This document shows positions 55,944 to 64,000 of a stretch of DNA of 64,000 nt, one piece after another. The DNA is taken from contig NZ_VOIR01000015.1 of NCBI RefSeq assembly GCF_007923295.1, forward strand, positions 200,161 to 264,160. Reading direction: 5' to 3'. The notes beneath the pieces are model-generated. The model ran no database searches. It saw only the letters and a program-made list of their open reading frames with translations, and had not been told where the DNA came from. Position 1 is the stretch's first letter, and each line of letters starts with the position of its first letter. The translations under genes were made by a program, and so were the position numbers. The stretch comes from Agrococcus sediminis (lineage in GTDB: Bacteria; Actinomycetota; Actinomycetes; Actinomycetales; Microbacteriaceae).

Positions 55944-56947
55944 GCGAGCCGGCGCACCGCCGACGCGGGCAGGAAGCGGCCCGTCCGCTCGACCTCGTGC
56001 ACGAGCTCGACGAGCGCGGCGTTGACGGGAGCCTCCCGCCCCAGGCGCGCCGCCGCATCCACCACCGCGCCGTTGATCAGGTCGACCTCGGTCGGCTGCC
56101 CGCGGCGGATCGACTGCTGCGTCGAGCCGAGGTTCGGCACGTCGCCGAGCCGGTCCCTGATGCGCAGCGGCACCTGCTGCGCGATGCGCCGCGGCGCGAA
56201 GGCCACGAGCCGCACGAGCAGCGGCGTGAGCCCCTGGAGCGGCTGGAAGCGCACGCCCGACGCGAGCCCGATGCGCGCCGTCTCGCGCATCGACGCGAGC
56301 ATCACGCGCCGCAGCCCCGGGTCGCGGATGACGTCCTGCACCGAGTGGCCGACGATCGCCGGCAGGGCGTTGACCATGTTGATGAGCAGCTTCGTCCACT
56401 GCGCGCCCTCGATCGAGGGGGTGAGCGACGTGGGCAGCGCCTCGCCGAGCAGCGCCGCGAAGCGCTCGCCCTCGGCGCCGCCGACGATCGTGTCGCCGGC
56501 GGCGGTGACGGTGACGACGCCGGGCTCCATGGAGTTCGCGGCCATGAGCGCGATGCCGCCGGCGACCCGGTCGTGCCCGAGCAGGCGCGCGGCGGCCCGC
56601 TCGCCGCCGAGGCCGTTCTGCACGACGAGCAGCGGCACGTCCGCGAGCGCCGCCCGGCTCGCCTCGAGCGCCGCCGCCGTGCCCGTCGCCTTGGTGGCGA
56701 GGATCGCGACGTCCGGCGCCTCGGCGAGCGACTCGAGCGCCGTCACGCGCGCCGTGTGCGCGCCGTACGCGCCGCGCAGGCGCAGCCCGTGCTCGCGGAT
56801 CGCGGCGAGGTTCTCGCCGCGCGCCGTGACCGTCACGTCGTGCCCGATCGCGTCGAGCCGCGCGGCGATCGTGCCGCCGATCGCGCCCGCGCCGATCACC
56901 GCGACGCGCTGCCGCGCCGTCGCATCCGCCGTGCCCGCAACCGCCAT
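55940..56947 (-). CDS. panE: 2-dehydropantoate 2-reductase family protein
   Basis: A 335-residue NADPH-dependent reductase of the ketopantoate reductase family (pantothenate/CoA pathway). The N-terminal Rossmann motif is VAVIGAGAIGGTIAARLDAIGHDVTV. LLVVQNGLGGE follows, then the catalytic Lys region QWTKLLINMVNALPAI, and GQPTEVDLINGAVV near the end. Paralogues with other 2-oxo-acid substrates exist, so panE is the family-level best guess. ATG 56947 has TAGCCT 7 nt upstream. It is divergent from truB with 33 nt between. Confidence 0.87.
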   Translation of the reverse strand: MAVAGTADATARQRVAVIGAGAIGGTIAARLDAIGHDVTVTARGENLAAIREHGLRLRGAYGAHTARVTALESLAEAPDVAILATKATGTAAALEASRAALADVPLLVVQNGLGGERAAARLLGHDRVAGGIALMAANSMEPGVVTVTAAGDTIVGGAEGERFAALLGEALPTSLTPSIEGAQWTKLLINMVNALPAIVGHSVQDVIRDPGLRRVMLASMRETARIGLASGVRFQPLQGLTPLLVRLVAFAPRRIAQQVPLRIRDRLGDVPNLGSTQQSIRRGQPTEVDLINGAVVDAAARLGREAPVNAALVELVHEVERTGRFLPASAVRRLA

Positions 56948-56954
56948 GTCGAGG

Positions 56955-56960
56955 AGGCTA
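56955..56960 (-). promoter_or_regulatory. -10 box (TAGCCT) of panE, leaderless type
   Basis: TAGCCT on the minus strand is 7 nt before ATG 56947. Confidence 0.5.
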
Positions 56961-56968
56961 TCGGCGGC

Positions 56969-56974
56969 TAGGCT
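56969..56974 (+). promoter_or_regulatory. -10 box (TAGGCT) of truB, leaderless type
   Basis: TAGGCT is 6 nt before GTG 56981 and 8 nt from the divergent panE box. Confidence 0.55.
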
Positions 56975-56980
56975 CGTCGG

Positions 56981-57895
56981 GTGCCCGACGCCCCACCCGC
57001 CCCCGACGGCATCCTGCTCGTCGACAAGCCGCAGGGCATCACGAGCCACACCGCCGTGAGCCGCGCGCGCCGCGCCCTCGGCACCCGCAAGGTCGGCCAC
57101 GCCGGCACGCTCGACCCGATGGCGACGGGCCTGCTCATCCTGGGCGTCGGGCCTTCTACTCGCCTGCTCACCCACATGGTCGGCCTCGACAAGACCTACA
57201 CCGCCACCATCGCGCTCGGCGCCGCCACGAGCACCGACGACGCCGAGGGCGACGTCACGAGCACGGCGGATGCGTCGCACCTGTCGGGCGACGACCTCGC
57301 GGCGCCGATGGCGCGCCTCACGGGCGACATCGAGCAGGTGCCGTCGAGCGTGAGCGCCATCAAGGTCGACGGCGAGCGCGCGTACGCCCGGGTGCGGGCG
57401 GGGGAGCAGGTCGAGCTGCGGGCCCGCCCGGTCACCGTCGCGCGCTTCGAAGCGCTCGCCTTCCGGCCGGGCCCCCTCGCCGAGGTCGACGTGGTCGTCG
57501 ACTGCTCGAGCGGCACGTACATCCGCGCGCTCGCGCGCGACCTCGGCGCCGCGCTCGGCGTCGGCGGGCACCTGACGGCGCTGCGCCGCACGCGCATCGG
57601 GCCGTTCGACGTGGAGGGGGCGCCGATCGCCGACGCCCTGCCCGAGCAGGGCGCGAGCGCGCTGCTGCTGACCCCGGCCGAGGCGGCGTCCCGCATCCTG
57701 CCGGTCGCGCGGCTCGACGACGAGCGCGCCGCGAACCTCGCGAGCGGCCGCCGCACCGTCGCGCTCGAGGGGGAGGCCGGCATCGTCGCCGCCGTCCACG
57801 GCGACCGCCTCGTCGGCATCGCGCGCATCGACGGCCGGCGCATGCTGCCGGTGACCAACTTCCCGACGGGCGCCGCGGCCGAGGCGGCACGATGA
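56981..57895 (+). CDS. truB: tRNA pseudouridine(55) synthase
   Basis: A 304-residue enzyme that makes pseudouridine 55 in the T-arm of tRNAs. The catalytic Asp45 is in [19 protein letters not shown]. Other marks are [46 protein letters not shown] and [15 protein letters not shown]. The GTG start is fixed by the TAGGCT box and the family start. The stop overlaps the next ATG (ATGA). Confidence 0.96.
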   Translation: MPDAPPAPDGILLVDKPQGITSHTAVSRARRALGTRKVGHAGTLDPMATGLLILGVGPSTRLLTHMVGLDKTYTATIALGAATSTDDAEGDVTSTADASHLSGDDLAAPMARLTGDIEQVPSSVSAIKVDGERAYARVRAGEQVELRARPVTVARFEALAFRPGPLAEVDVVVDCSSGTYIRALARDLGAALGVGGHLTALRRTRIGPFDVEGAPIADALPEQGASALLLTPAEAASRILPVARLDDERAANLASGRRTVALEGEAGIVAAVHGDRLVGIARIDGRRMLPVTNFPTGAAAEAAR

Positions 57896-58263
57896 TCAGC
57901 TGGGTGATGCTCGCGCAGGCGATCGGCCTGGGCGTGATCGGCGGCGTCGTCGCGATCGTCGGCCTCACGAGGCGGCCGTTCGGCGACGGGGTCCTCGCTG
58001 CCGCGGCGCTCACGCTCCTCACCCTCGTCGTGCAGACCGTCGCATCCGTCGTCGCCCCGATCATGGGCGCGGGCCCCACCGGCGACCTGCTCGAGTACTG
58101 GACCTACCTCATCACCGCGCTCGTCATCCCGCCGGCGGCGGTCATGTGGGCGCTCGTCGACAAGAAGGGGGAGTGGTCGACCCTCGTCGTGGGCGTCGGC
58201 ATCCTCGCGGTCGCGGTGATGGTCTACCGGATGCACCAGATCTGGTTCGTGCAGCTGGCCTGA
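57892..58263 (+). CDS. Small integral membrane protein, unknown function
   Basis: A 123-residue protein with four predicted transmembrane helices (about residues 5-25, 33-57, 70-88 and 96-112) and short loops. I do not recognise the family. ATG 57892 overlaps the truB stop, so it is translated with truB. It resembles the next gene in size and topology, and the two may be functionally linked. Confidence 0.75.
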   Translation: MISWVMLAQAIGLGVIGGVVAIVGLTRRPFGDGVLAAAALTLLTLVVQTVASVVAPIMGAGPTGDLLEYWTYLITALVIPPAAVMWALVDKKGEWSTLVVGVGILAVAVMVYRMHQIWFVQLA

Positions 58264-58273
58264 TCGCGGCGAT

Positions 58274-58279
58274 TAGACT
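58274..58279 (+). promoter_or_regulatory. -10 box (TAGACT) upstream of the second small membrane protein
   Basis: TAGACT is 8 nt before ATG 58288. Confidence 0.45.
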
Positions 58280-58287
58280 CGCTTCCG

Positions 58288-58689
58288 ATGAGCGAGCGCA
58301 AGCATGCCGGGATCGGGCGGGTCCTCATCGCGGTGTACGCGGTGCTGGCGATGGCGGCGACCGGTCGCTCGTTCGTGCAGATCGTGCAGCGCTTCGACGA
58401 AGCGCCGCTCGCCTACTCGCTGAGCGCCGTCGCCGCGGTCGTCTACCTGCTCGCGACGGTCGCGCTCGCGATGCGGGCGGATGCATGGCGGCGCGTCGCG
58501 CTCGCGGCCGTCTGCTTCGAGCTCGTCGGGGTGCTGGTCGTCGGCACCCTCTCGCTCGTGGCGCCCGAGCTCTTCGCGCACGACACCGTCTGGAGCCGCT
58601 TCGGGATGGGCTACCTCTTCATCCCCGCCGTGCTGCCGTTCCTGGGCCTGTGGTGGCTGCGCGCGAGCCGCGAGCGGGTGGCGGCGTGA
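58288..58689 (+). CDS. Small integral membrane protein, unknown function
   Basis: A 133-residue protein with four predicted helices (about residues 9-30, 42-62, 68-90 and 105-124) and a basic end (RASRERVAA). The family is not recognised. It has its own TAGACT box, and its stop overlaps the GTG of ribF, so it probably leads a two-gene unit with ribF. Confidence 0.75.
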   Translation: MSERKHAGIGRVLIAVYAVLAMAATGRSFVQIVQRFDEAPLAYSLSAVAAVVYLLATVALAMRADAWRRVALAAVCFELVGVLVVGTLSLVAPELFAHDTVWSRFGMGYLFIPAVLPFLGLWWLRASRERVAA

Positions 58690-59636
58690 GCGGCGACGGC
58701 GGGGCCGGCATGGACTGGATCGACGCGCTCGAGGCCGTGCCGAGCGCGGTCACGATCGGCAAGTTCGACGGCGTGCACATCGGCCACCAGCGCATCATCG
58801 AGCAGCTGCGCGCGCTCGCCGAGCCCGAGGGCCTCGCGACCACCGTCGTCACCTTCGACCGCAACCCGCTCGAGATCGTGCGGCCCGACCGCGCGCCGCT
58901 GCCGCTCGTGTCGCTGCCGCACAAGGTGGAGCTGCTGCGCGCCGCGGGGGCCGACCGGGTCGTGGTGGTGCCGTTCACGGCCGAGACGGCGGCGCAGCCC
59001 GCCAAGGAGTTCGCCGAGCGCGTGCTGCTCGACGGGCTGGGCGCGCGCGTGCTGCTCGTCGGCGACGACTTCCGCTTCGGCCACCGCGGCGCCGGCGACG
59101 CGGCCATGCTGCGCGCGCTCGCCGAGCCGCGCGGCGCCCGCGTCGAGTCGATCGACGACATCTGCTTCGCCGACGGCCGGCGCGTGTCCTCCACGTGGAT
59201 CCGCGAGGCGCTCGAGCTCGGCCGCGTGCAGGAGGCCAACGGCATGCTCGGCCGCCGGCACGTGCTGCGCGGAGACGTCGTGCGCGGCTTCCAGCGGGGG
59301 CGGGCGCTCGGCTTCCCGACCGCCAACCTCGGCGCGCCCGTCGAGGGCTTCGTGCCCGCCGACGGCGTCTACGCGGCCCTCGCCCACGTCGACGCCGGCA
59401 CGTTCCCCGCCGCCGTCTCGATCGGCGACAACCCCACCTTCGACGGCGTCGCCGCGAAGACCGTCGAGGCGTACCTCCTCGACGTCGACCTCGACCTCTA
59501 CGACCGGCCCATCAGCCTCGAGCTCGTCGACTTCGTGCGGCCCATGCACCGCTTCGAGAGCCTCGACCAGCTCATCGCTCAGATGTCGCGCGATGTGGAC
59601 CGCACGCGCGAGCTCGTCGCGACCGCCACGGCCTGA
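58686..59636 (+). CDS. ribF: Bifunctional riboflavin kinase/FAD synthetase
   Basis: A 316-residue enzyme that phosphorylates riboflavin to FMN and adenylates FMN to FAD. The N-terminal nucleotidyltransferase has IGKFDGVHIGHQRIIEQL and VGDDFRFGHRGAGD. The C-terminal riboflavin kinase has GRALGFPTANLG and the DNPTFDG...VEAYLLDVDLDLY pattern. GTG 58686 overlaps the previous stop; ATG 58710 is a possible later start. The position after truB is the common order. Confidence 0.95.
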   Translation: MSGDGGAGMDWIDALEAVPSAVTIGKFDGVHIGHQRIIEQLRALAEPEGLATTVVTFDRNPLEIVRPDRAPLPLVSLPHKVELLRAAGADRVVVVPFTAETAAQPAKEFAERVLLDGLGARVLLVGDDFRFGHRGAGDAAMLRALAEPRGARVESIDDICFADGRRVSSTWIREALELGRVQEANGMLGRRHVLRGDVVRGFQRGRALGFPTANLGAPVEGFVPADGVYAALAHVDAGTFPAAVSIGDNPTFDGVAAKTVEAYLLDVDLDLYDRPISLELVDFVRPMHRFESLDQLIAQMSRDVDRTRELVATATA

Positions 59637-59664
59637 CCTGTCCGGACAGGGCTCCCGCGGCCGG

Positions 59665-59670
59665 TAGACT
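59665..59670 (+). promoter_or_regulatory. -10 box (TAGACT) of the deoC operon
   Basis: TAGACT is 67 nt before the deoC GTG. The ~60-nt leader contains AGAAGGA as ribosome site. Confidence 0.45.
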
Positions 59671-59737
59671 GCCCAGCACGCCGTACGCCGCGACACACCT
59701 GGCGGACGACCGCACCGCGGCGGGAAGAAGGATCAGC

Positions 59738-60748
59738 GTGACCACACCCAGCGCAGCGCTCGCGCCCGCAGAGCGCGCCGTCCAGCTGCTCGGCGGCGAC
59801 CTCTCCGAGGTCGCACTCCGCCGACACCTCGAGGGCCTGCCGGCCGTCGACGCCGTGGGCCTCGAGGCCCGCGCCGCATCGCTCGGCACCCGCTCCATCA
59901 AGACGAGCTCCAAGCAGGCGGCGCTCGACCTCACGATCCGCATGATCGACCTCACGACCCTCCAGGGCAACGACACCCGGGGCAAGGTGCACTCGCTCGT
60001 CGCGAAGGCGCTCGTGCCCGACGCATCCGACCCCTCGACGCCGCGCCCCGCGGCCGTCTGCGTCTACGGCGACATGGTCGGCAACGCGGTCGAGGCGCTC
60101 GGCTCGGCCTGGAGCAACGGCCGCGACGACGGCATCAACGTCGCTGCCGTCGCAACCGCGTTCCCGTCCGGGCGCGCGAGCCTGCCGGTCAAGCTGCAGG
60201 ACACCCGCGACGCGGTCGCTGCCGGCGCCGACGAGATCGACATGGTCATCGACCGCGGCGCGTTCCTCGAGGGCAACTACGGCAAGGTCTTCGACGAGAT
60301 CGTCGCCACCAAGGAGGCGTGCCGCCGCACCGACGGCACCTTCGCGCACCTCAAGGTCATCCTCGAGACGGGCGAGCTCGTGACGTACGACAACGTGCGC
60401 CGCGCCTCGTGGCTGTCGATCCTCGCCGGCGGCGACTTCATCAAGACCTCCACCGGCAAGGTGCAGCCCGCGGCCACGCTGCCGGTGACGCTGCTCATGC
60501 TGCAGGTCGTGCGCGACTGGGAGCGGCTGACGGGCGAGCGCATCGGCGTGAAGCCCGCGGGCGGCATCGCCACCGCGAAGGACGCCATGAAGTACCTCGT
60601 CACGGTCGCCGAGACCTGCGGCGAGGCGTGGCTCGACCCGCACCTGTTCCGCTTCGGCGCCTCGAGCCTGCTGAACGACGTGCTGCTGCAGCGCCAGAAG
60701 CTCACCACCGGCCGCTACTCCGGCCCCGACTACGTCACGATCGACTGA
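59738..60748 (+). CDS. deoC: Deoxyribose-phosphate aldolase
   Basis: A 336-residue class I aldolase splitting 2-deoxyribose 5-phosphate into glyceraldehyde 3-phosphate and acetaldehyde. The Schiff-base Lys236 is in DFIKTSTGKV. HLKVILETGEL, GADEIDMVIDRGAFLEGNY and VKPAGGIATAKDAMKYL complete the active site. It is longer than E. coli DeoC (259) by an N-terminal extension typical of the larger DeoC form. GTG 59738 has AGAAGGA upstream. Two aldehyde-dehydrogenase genes follow, which could oxidise the acetaldehyde made. Confidence 0.95.
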   Translation: MTTPSAALAPAERAVQLLGGDLSEVALRRHLEGLPAVDAVGLEARAASLGTRSIKTSSKQAALDLTIRMIDLTTLQGNDTRGKVHSLVAKALVPDASDPSTPRPAAVCVYGDMVGNAVEALGSAWSNGRDDGINVAAVATAFPSGRASLPVKLQDTRDAVAAGADEIDMVIDRGAFLEGNYGKVFDEIVATKEACRRTDGTFAHLKVILETGELVTYDNVRRASWLSILAGGDFIKTSTGKVQPAATLPVTLLMLQVVRDWERLTGERIGVKPAGGIATAKDAMKYLVTVAETCGEAWLDPHLFRFGASSLLNDVLLQRQKLTTGRYSGPDYVTID

Positions 60749-60756
60749 GGCTCCCC

Positions 60757-62196
60757 ATGGCATTCCTCGACTACGCGCCGGCTCCCGAGTCGACGTCCAT
60801 CCTCAACCTCCGCGACGAGTACCGGCTCTGGATCGGCGGCGAGTGGGTCGCGGGCGGCGGCGCGAGCTTCGCCTCCGTCTCGCCCTCGACCGAGCAGCCC
60901 ATCGCCACGTTCGCGACCGCCGACGAGGGCGACGTGGATGCGGCGGTCCGGGCCGCGCGCACCGCGTTCCGCACCGTCTGGGGCCCGATGTCGGGCCGCG
61001 ACCGCGGCAAGTTCCTCTTCCGCATCGCGCGCATCCTGCAGGAGCGCGCGCGCGAGCTCGCCGTCGCCGAGTCGCTCGACAACGGCAAGCCGATCAAGGA
61101 GACGCGCGACGCCGACGTGCCGCTCGTCGCCCAGTGGTTCTTCCACTGCGCCGGATGGGCCGACAAGCTCGACTACGTCGGCCTCGGCGCCGCGCCGCAG
61201 CCGCACGGCGTCGCCGCGCAGGTCATCCCGTGGAACTTCCCGCTGCTCATGCTCGCGTGGAAGGTCGCGCCGGCGCTCGCCGCCGGCAACACCGTCGTGC
61301 TGAAGCCGGCCGAGACGACGCCGCTCACGGCGATGCTCTTCGCCGAGGTGTGCGAGCAGGCGGGCCTGCCCGCCGGCGTCGTCAACCTCATCACGGGAGC
61401 GGGCGAGACGGGCGCGGCGCTCGTGCGCCACCCCGACGTCGACAAGGTCGCCTTCACGGGCTCCACCGCGGTCGGCCGCGAGATCGCGAAGGCGCTCGCC
61501 GGCACGCCGAAGCGGCTGACGCTCGAGCTGGGCGGCAAGGGCGCGAACATCGTCTTCGACGACGCGCCCCTCGACCAGGCGATCGAGGGCATCGTCAACG
61601 GCATCTTCTTCAACCAGGGCCAGGTGTGCTGCGCGGGCAGCCGCCTGCTCGTGCAGGAGAACGTGCACGACGCGGTGCTCGAGCGCCTCAAGGAGCGCAT
61701 GGCGACGCTGCGCCTCGGCGACCCGCTCGACAAGAACACCGACATCGGCGCGATCAACTCCTCCGAGCAGCTCGCGCGCATCACGCGCCTCGTCGACCAG
61801 GGCGAGGCCGAGGGCGGCGAGCGCTGGGCGCCCGACTGCGAGCTGCCGGCGAAGGGCTACTGGTTCCCGCCGACCGTCGTCTCGGGCGTCGAGGCGTCGT
61901 CGACGATCGCCCGCGAGGAGATCTTCGGACCCGTGCTGTCGGTGCTCACCTTCCGCACGCCCGACGAGGCGATCGCGAAGGCGAACAACACCCCCTACGG
62001 CCTCTCGGCCGGCATCTGGAGCGACAAGGGCTCCCGCGTGCTCGCGGTCGCCGACAAGCTGCGCGCCGGCGTCGTCTGGGCGAACACGTTCAACAAGTTC
62101 GACCCCGCGAGCCCGTTCGGCGGCTACAAGGAGTCCGGCTACGGCCGCGAGGGCGGCGTGCAGGGCATGCAGGCGTACCTGAAGGCAGGCAAGTGA
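60757..62196 (+). CDS. Aldehyde dehydrogenase (NAD-dependent)
   Basis: A 479-residue ALDH. The nucleophile is Cys291 (FNQGQVCCAGSR) and the general base is Glu257 (LELGGK). VLKPAETTP and PWNFPLLMLAWKVAPAL bind NAD. The catalytic set is complete. With deoC 8 nt upstream, acetaldehyde is a plausible substrate. The stop overlaps the ATG of the next, shorter ALDH gene (TGATG). Confidence 0.94.
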   Translation: MAFLDYAPAPESTSILNLRDEYRLWIGGEWVAGGGASFASVSPSTEQPIATFATADEGDVDAAVRAARTAFRTVWGPMSGRDRGKFLFRIARILQERARELAVAESLDNGKPIKETRDADVPLVAQWFFHCAGWADKLDYVGLGAAPQPHGVAAQVIPWNFPLLMLAWKVAPALAAGNTVVLKPAETTPLTAMLFAEVCEQAGLPAGVVNLITGAGETGAALVRHPDVDKVAFTGSTAVGREIAKALAGTPKRLTLELGGKGANIVFDDAPLDQAIEGIVNGIFFNQGQVCCAGSRLLVQENVHDAVLERLKERMATLRLGDPLDKNTDIGAINSSEQLARITRLVDQGEAEGGERWAPDCELPAKGYWFPPTVVSGVEASSTIAREEIFGPVLSVLTFRTPDEAIAKANNTPYGLSAGIWSDKGSRVLAVADKLRAGVVWANTFNKFDPASPFGGYKESGYGREGGVQGMQAYLKAGK

Positions 62197-63083
62197 TGGC
62201 GACCACGACGAAGACCCCGGCCCGCACGGCGACGCGCCTCGACGTGCCCAAGACCTACAAGCTCTTCATCGGCGGCGCGTTCCCGCGCAGCGAGTCCGGG
62301 CGCGTGACCGAGGTGCTCGACAAGCGCGGCGCGTTCGTCGCGAACGTCGCGAAGGCCTCCAGGAAGGATGCGCGCGACGCCGTCCGCGCGGCCCGCAAGG
62401 CCCAGCCCGGCTGGGCGGGCGCGACCGCGTACAACCGCGGCCAGGTGCTGTACCGGGTCGCCGAGGTGCTCGAGGGCCGCAAGGCGCAGTTCGTCGACGA
62501 GCTGCAGCGCACCGAGGGCCTGACCGCCGCGCGGGCGCAGCAGCAGGTCGAGGCCGCGATCGACCTGTGGGTGCTGCATGCCGGCTGGACCGACAAGGTC
62601 GCCCAGATCGGCGGCCACGCCAACCCCGTCGCCGGCCCCTACTTCAACCTGTCGGTGCCCGAGCCGACCGGTGTCGTCGCGATCATCGCGCCGCAGGAGC
62701 AGGGCCTCCTGGGCCTCACGTCGGTCGTCGCGCCGGCGCTCGTGACGGGCAACGCGGTCGTCGTGGTGCCCGCCGCGGCCTCGCCGCTCGTCGCGATCTC
62801 GCTCGCCGAGGTGCTCGCGACGAGCGACCTGCCTGGCGGCGTCGTGAACGTGCTCACGGGCGACCCGGCCGAGCTCGCGCCGTGGCTCGCGGGCCACGCC
62901 GACATCAACGCGCTCGACCTCACCGGCGCCGGCGACCTCGACTGGGTCGAGCTCGAGGTGATCGCGGCCGACACGCTGAAGCGCGTGCTGCGTCCCGAGC
63001 CGGGCCTCGCGCCCGAGACGCCGCAGCGCATCCTCGCCCTCACCGAGACGAAGACGGTCTGGCACACGAAGTCCCGCCTCTGA
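62196..63083 (+). CDS. Truncated aldehyde dehydrogenase-like companion protein
   Basis: A 295-residue protein aligning to the N-terminal NAD-binding half of ALDH (YKLFIGGAFPRSESG, FVANVAKASRKDARDAVRAARKAQPGWAGATAYNRGQVLYRVAEVLE, PEPTGVVAIIAPQEQGLLGL, GGVVNVLTGDPAE). It then jumps to a short unrelated-looking end. The ELGGK Glu and the GQxC Cys regions are missing, so it cannot be a normal dehydrogenase. It is not a decaying gene: the frame is open, codon use is normal and it is translationally coupled to the intact ALDH. A structural or regulatory partner role is inferred. Confidence 0.88.
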   Translation: MATTTKTPARTATRLDVPKTYKLFIGGAFPRSESGRVTEVLDKRGAFVANVAKASRKDARDAVRAARKAQPGWAGATAYNRGQVLYRVAEVLEGRKAQFVDELQRTEGLTAARAQQQVEAAIDLWVLHAGWTDKVAQIGGHANPVAGPYFNLSVPEPTGVVAIIAPQEQGLLGLTSVVAPALVTGNAVVVVPAAASPLVAISLAEVLATSDLPGGVVNVLTGDPAELAPWLAGHADINALDLTGAGDLDWVELEVIAADTLKRVLRPEPGLAPETPQRILALTETKTVWHTKSRL

Positions 63084-63089
63084 CCGCCT

Positions 63090-63117
63090 GAGCGGCGCCC
63101 TGCGCAGGGCGCCGCTC
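63090..63117. terminator. 28-nt perfect palindrome after the deoC operon
   Basis: GAGCGGCGCCC-TGCGCA-GGGCGCCGCTC is a perfect palindrome between the convergent ALDH-like and PIN-like genes. It is a likely bidirectional GC-rich terminator although no T-run follows. Confidence 0.6.
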
Positions 63118-63130
63118 GGCCGTCTGCGCC

Positions 63131-63535
63131 TCAGCCGAGCGCCGCGACGAACCCGGCCCACGGCATCCGCTCCACGACGCCCTCGGCGGCGGCCGCGAGC
63201 TCGGGGTCGTCGGTGACGAGCGCGTCGGCCTGCAGCGACGCGACCGCGAGCGGCTCCGCCCGCGTCGCGTCGTCCCAGCCGAGCCGCGCGGCGTGCCGCC
63301 AGGCGACCGAGCGCGAGACGCGGTCGGCGAGCAGCCGCACCTTGAGCGACGCGAGCGCCTCGAGCTGCGCGCGCCCCTCGGGCTCCGGCAGGTCGCCCGC
63401 GCGCACCTCGGCCCACAGCAGCGGCATGACCTGCGAGCGCAGCGCCCCCGCGCCGACCAGCTGGTGCTCGCCCACGTCGACGCGCTCGCGCACGATCCGC
63501 AGCGCGGTGGGAGCGTCGATCGCGAACCGCGCCAT
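63131..63535 (-). CDS. PIN-domain-like protein
   Basis: A 134-residue protein whose pattern resembles a VapC/PIN nuclease: an early Asp (MARFAIDAPTALRIV), a mid-protein acidic region (WAEVRAGDLPEPEG), and the typical end TRAEPLAVASLQADALVTDDPELAAAA. PIN proteins cut RNA with a three- or four-Asp site. No antitoxin gene is adjacent, so a toxin role is unsupported. ATG 63535 overlaps the stop of the upstream M20 peptidase gene; a longer start at 63586 would lie inside that gene. Confidence 0.68.
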   Translation of the reverse strand: MARFAIDAPTALRIVRERVDVGEHQLVGAGALRSQVMPLLWAEVRAGDLPEPEGRAQLEALASLKVRLLADRVSRSVAWRHAARLGWDDATRAEPLAVASLQADALVTDDPELAAAAEGVVERMPWAGFVAALG

Positions 63536-64000
63536 CAGCAGCTCGACTCGATGAGGTCGGCGTACCAGCGGCAGCCGCCCAGCCACGTGTCGACGCGGAT
63601 GCGCTCGTCGCGCGCATGCAGGGTGAGGCGCTCGTCGCGGGTCATCGCGAAGGGCGCGAAGCGGTAGACGCGGTCGGTGATGCGATGCGTGTGCCGGCCG
63701 TCGGTGCCGCCGAGCATCACGTACGGCACGGTGAGCACGTCGGGCCGCAGCCGCGCGATCGCCGCCGCGACGTCGTCCCAGCCGGGGCCCGCCGAGGGGC
63801 TCTCGGGGCTCGGTCCGTGGCCGTGCAGCACCTCGAGCGACACCTGCGGGTCGGCGACCGCCCGCCGCACGTGCGCGACCGTCTCGTCGACGCTCGAGCC
63901 GAGCGCGATCCGCGCGTTCACGACCGCGACCGCCTCCTCCGCGAGCGCGTTGGGCGCGGCCGCGCCCGAGAGCTGCGTGACGACCGCGGTGGTCGAGAGC
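63535..64000 (-). CDS. M20 family metallopeptidase, C-terminal part (5' end outside window)
   Basis: The last ~155 residues of a zinc-dependent M20 peptidase/amidohydrolase (carboxypeptidase or deacylase type). The frame stays open to the window edge. STTAVVTQLSGAAAPNALAEEAVAVVNARI matches the end of the lid domain. PYVMLGGTDGRHTHRITDRVYRFAPF carries the C-terminal zinc-ligand His region, and RDERIRVDTWLGGCRWYADLI is the usual end. The substrate cannot be told from this part. The stop overlaps the PIN-like start. Confidence 0.88.
   Translation of the reverse strand, partial: LSTTAVVTQLSGAAAPNALAEEAVAVVNARIALGSSVDETVAHVRRAVADPQVSLEVLHGHGPSPESPSAGPGWDDVAAAIARLRPDVLTVPYVMLGGTDGRHTHRITDRVYRFAPFAMTRDERLTLHARDERIRVDTWLGGCRWYADLIESSC

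Noticed and set aside
63131-63535. VapBC toxin-antitoxin pair
   Set aside because: The PIN-like gene overlaps an M20 peptidase gene and no small antitoxin gene lies next to it.

Overview
The window is a continuous stretch of a high-GC (by eye above 70 %) actinobacterial chromosome, most likely from the family Microbacteriaceae (an Agrococcus-like organism would fit). The evidence is the mycolate-free actinobacterial gene set, GAC/CTC/GCG-dominated codon use, many GTG starts, DUF222-HNH and DUF4192 genes, the order nusA-ylxR-infB-rbfA-truB-ribF, and Rip1 placed near dxr and ispG. The genus is an inference. I see no prophage, transposase, CRISPR array, rRNA or tRNA gene.

Layout. 1-1631: end of the ATP synthase operon (atpD 3' end, atpC) and yaaA. 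1681-5695: recQ, a repeat-rich gap, a DUF222-HNH endonuclease and a TfoX-like gene. 5756-10610: aldo/keto reductase, two tandem LCP lipoproteins and a gamma-glutamyltransferase. 10621-15164: a CopB-type copper ATPase under a CsoR-like operator, a DUF4192 protein and a sulfide:quinone-reductase-like flavoprotein. 15211-30183: a tightly packed 15-kb locus (PP2C phosphatase, Ser/Thr kinase, 1908-residue Ig/FN3 envelope protein, MoxR, DUF58, transglutaminase-like membrane protein, EccC-like ATPase). 30150-32593: gabT-ald. 32634-39806: OsmC, dxr, GNAT, a lysozyme-like protein, rip1, rnhA, ispG, MFS. 39818-44933: a second MoxR-DUF58 operon with two vWA proteins and a BatC-like protein. 44962-59636: proS, alsT, nusA-ylxR-infB-rbfA, an RNB nuclease, mutY, a uridine-kinase-like gene, panE, truB and ribF. 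59738-63083: deoC with two aldehyde-dehydrogenase genes. 63131-64000: a PIN-like gene and the 3' end of an M20 peptidase gene.

The most interesting system is the 15-kb locus. It joins a phospho-signalling pair (PP2C and kinase) to a giant membrane-anchored Ig/FN3 protein, a MoxR/DUF58 chaperone pair, a transglutaminase-fold membrane protein whose catalytic Cys and His are replaced, and an EccC-like (type VII secretion) ATPase with one intact and one degenerate nucleotide site. No WXG100, EccB, EccD, EccE or mycosin gene is nearby. I infer a regulated envelope-assembly or export machine that is not a standard ESX system.

Two genome-wide signals also stand out. First, about eighteen genes have a TAnnnT-type -10 box 6-8 nt before the start codon, the pattern expected for leaderless mRNAs. 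In three cases the TAG stop codon of the upstream gene forms the box. Several divergent pairs are so close that only one polymerase could bind at a time. Second, the heptamer GGATGCG/CGCATCC recurs about forty times in both orientations and often forces otherwise rare codons.
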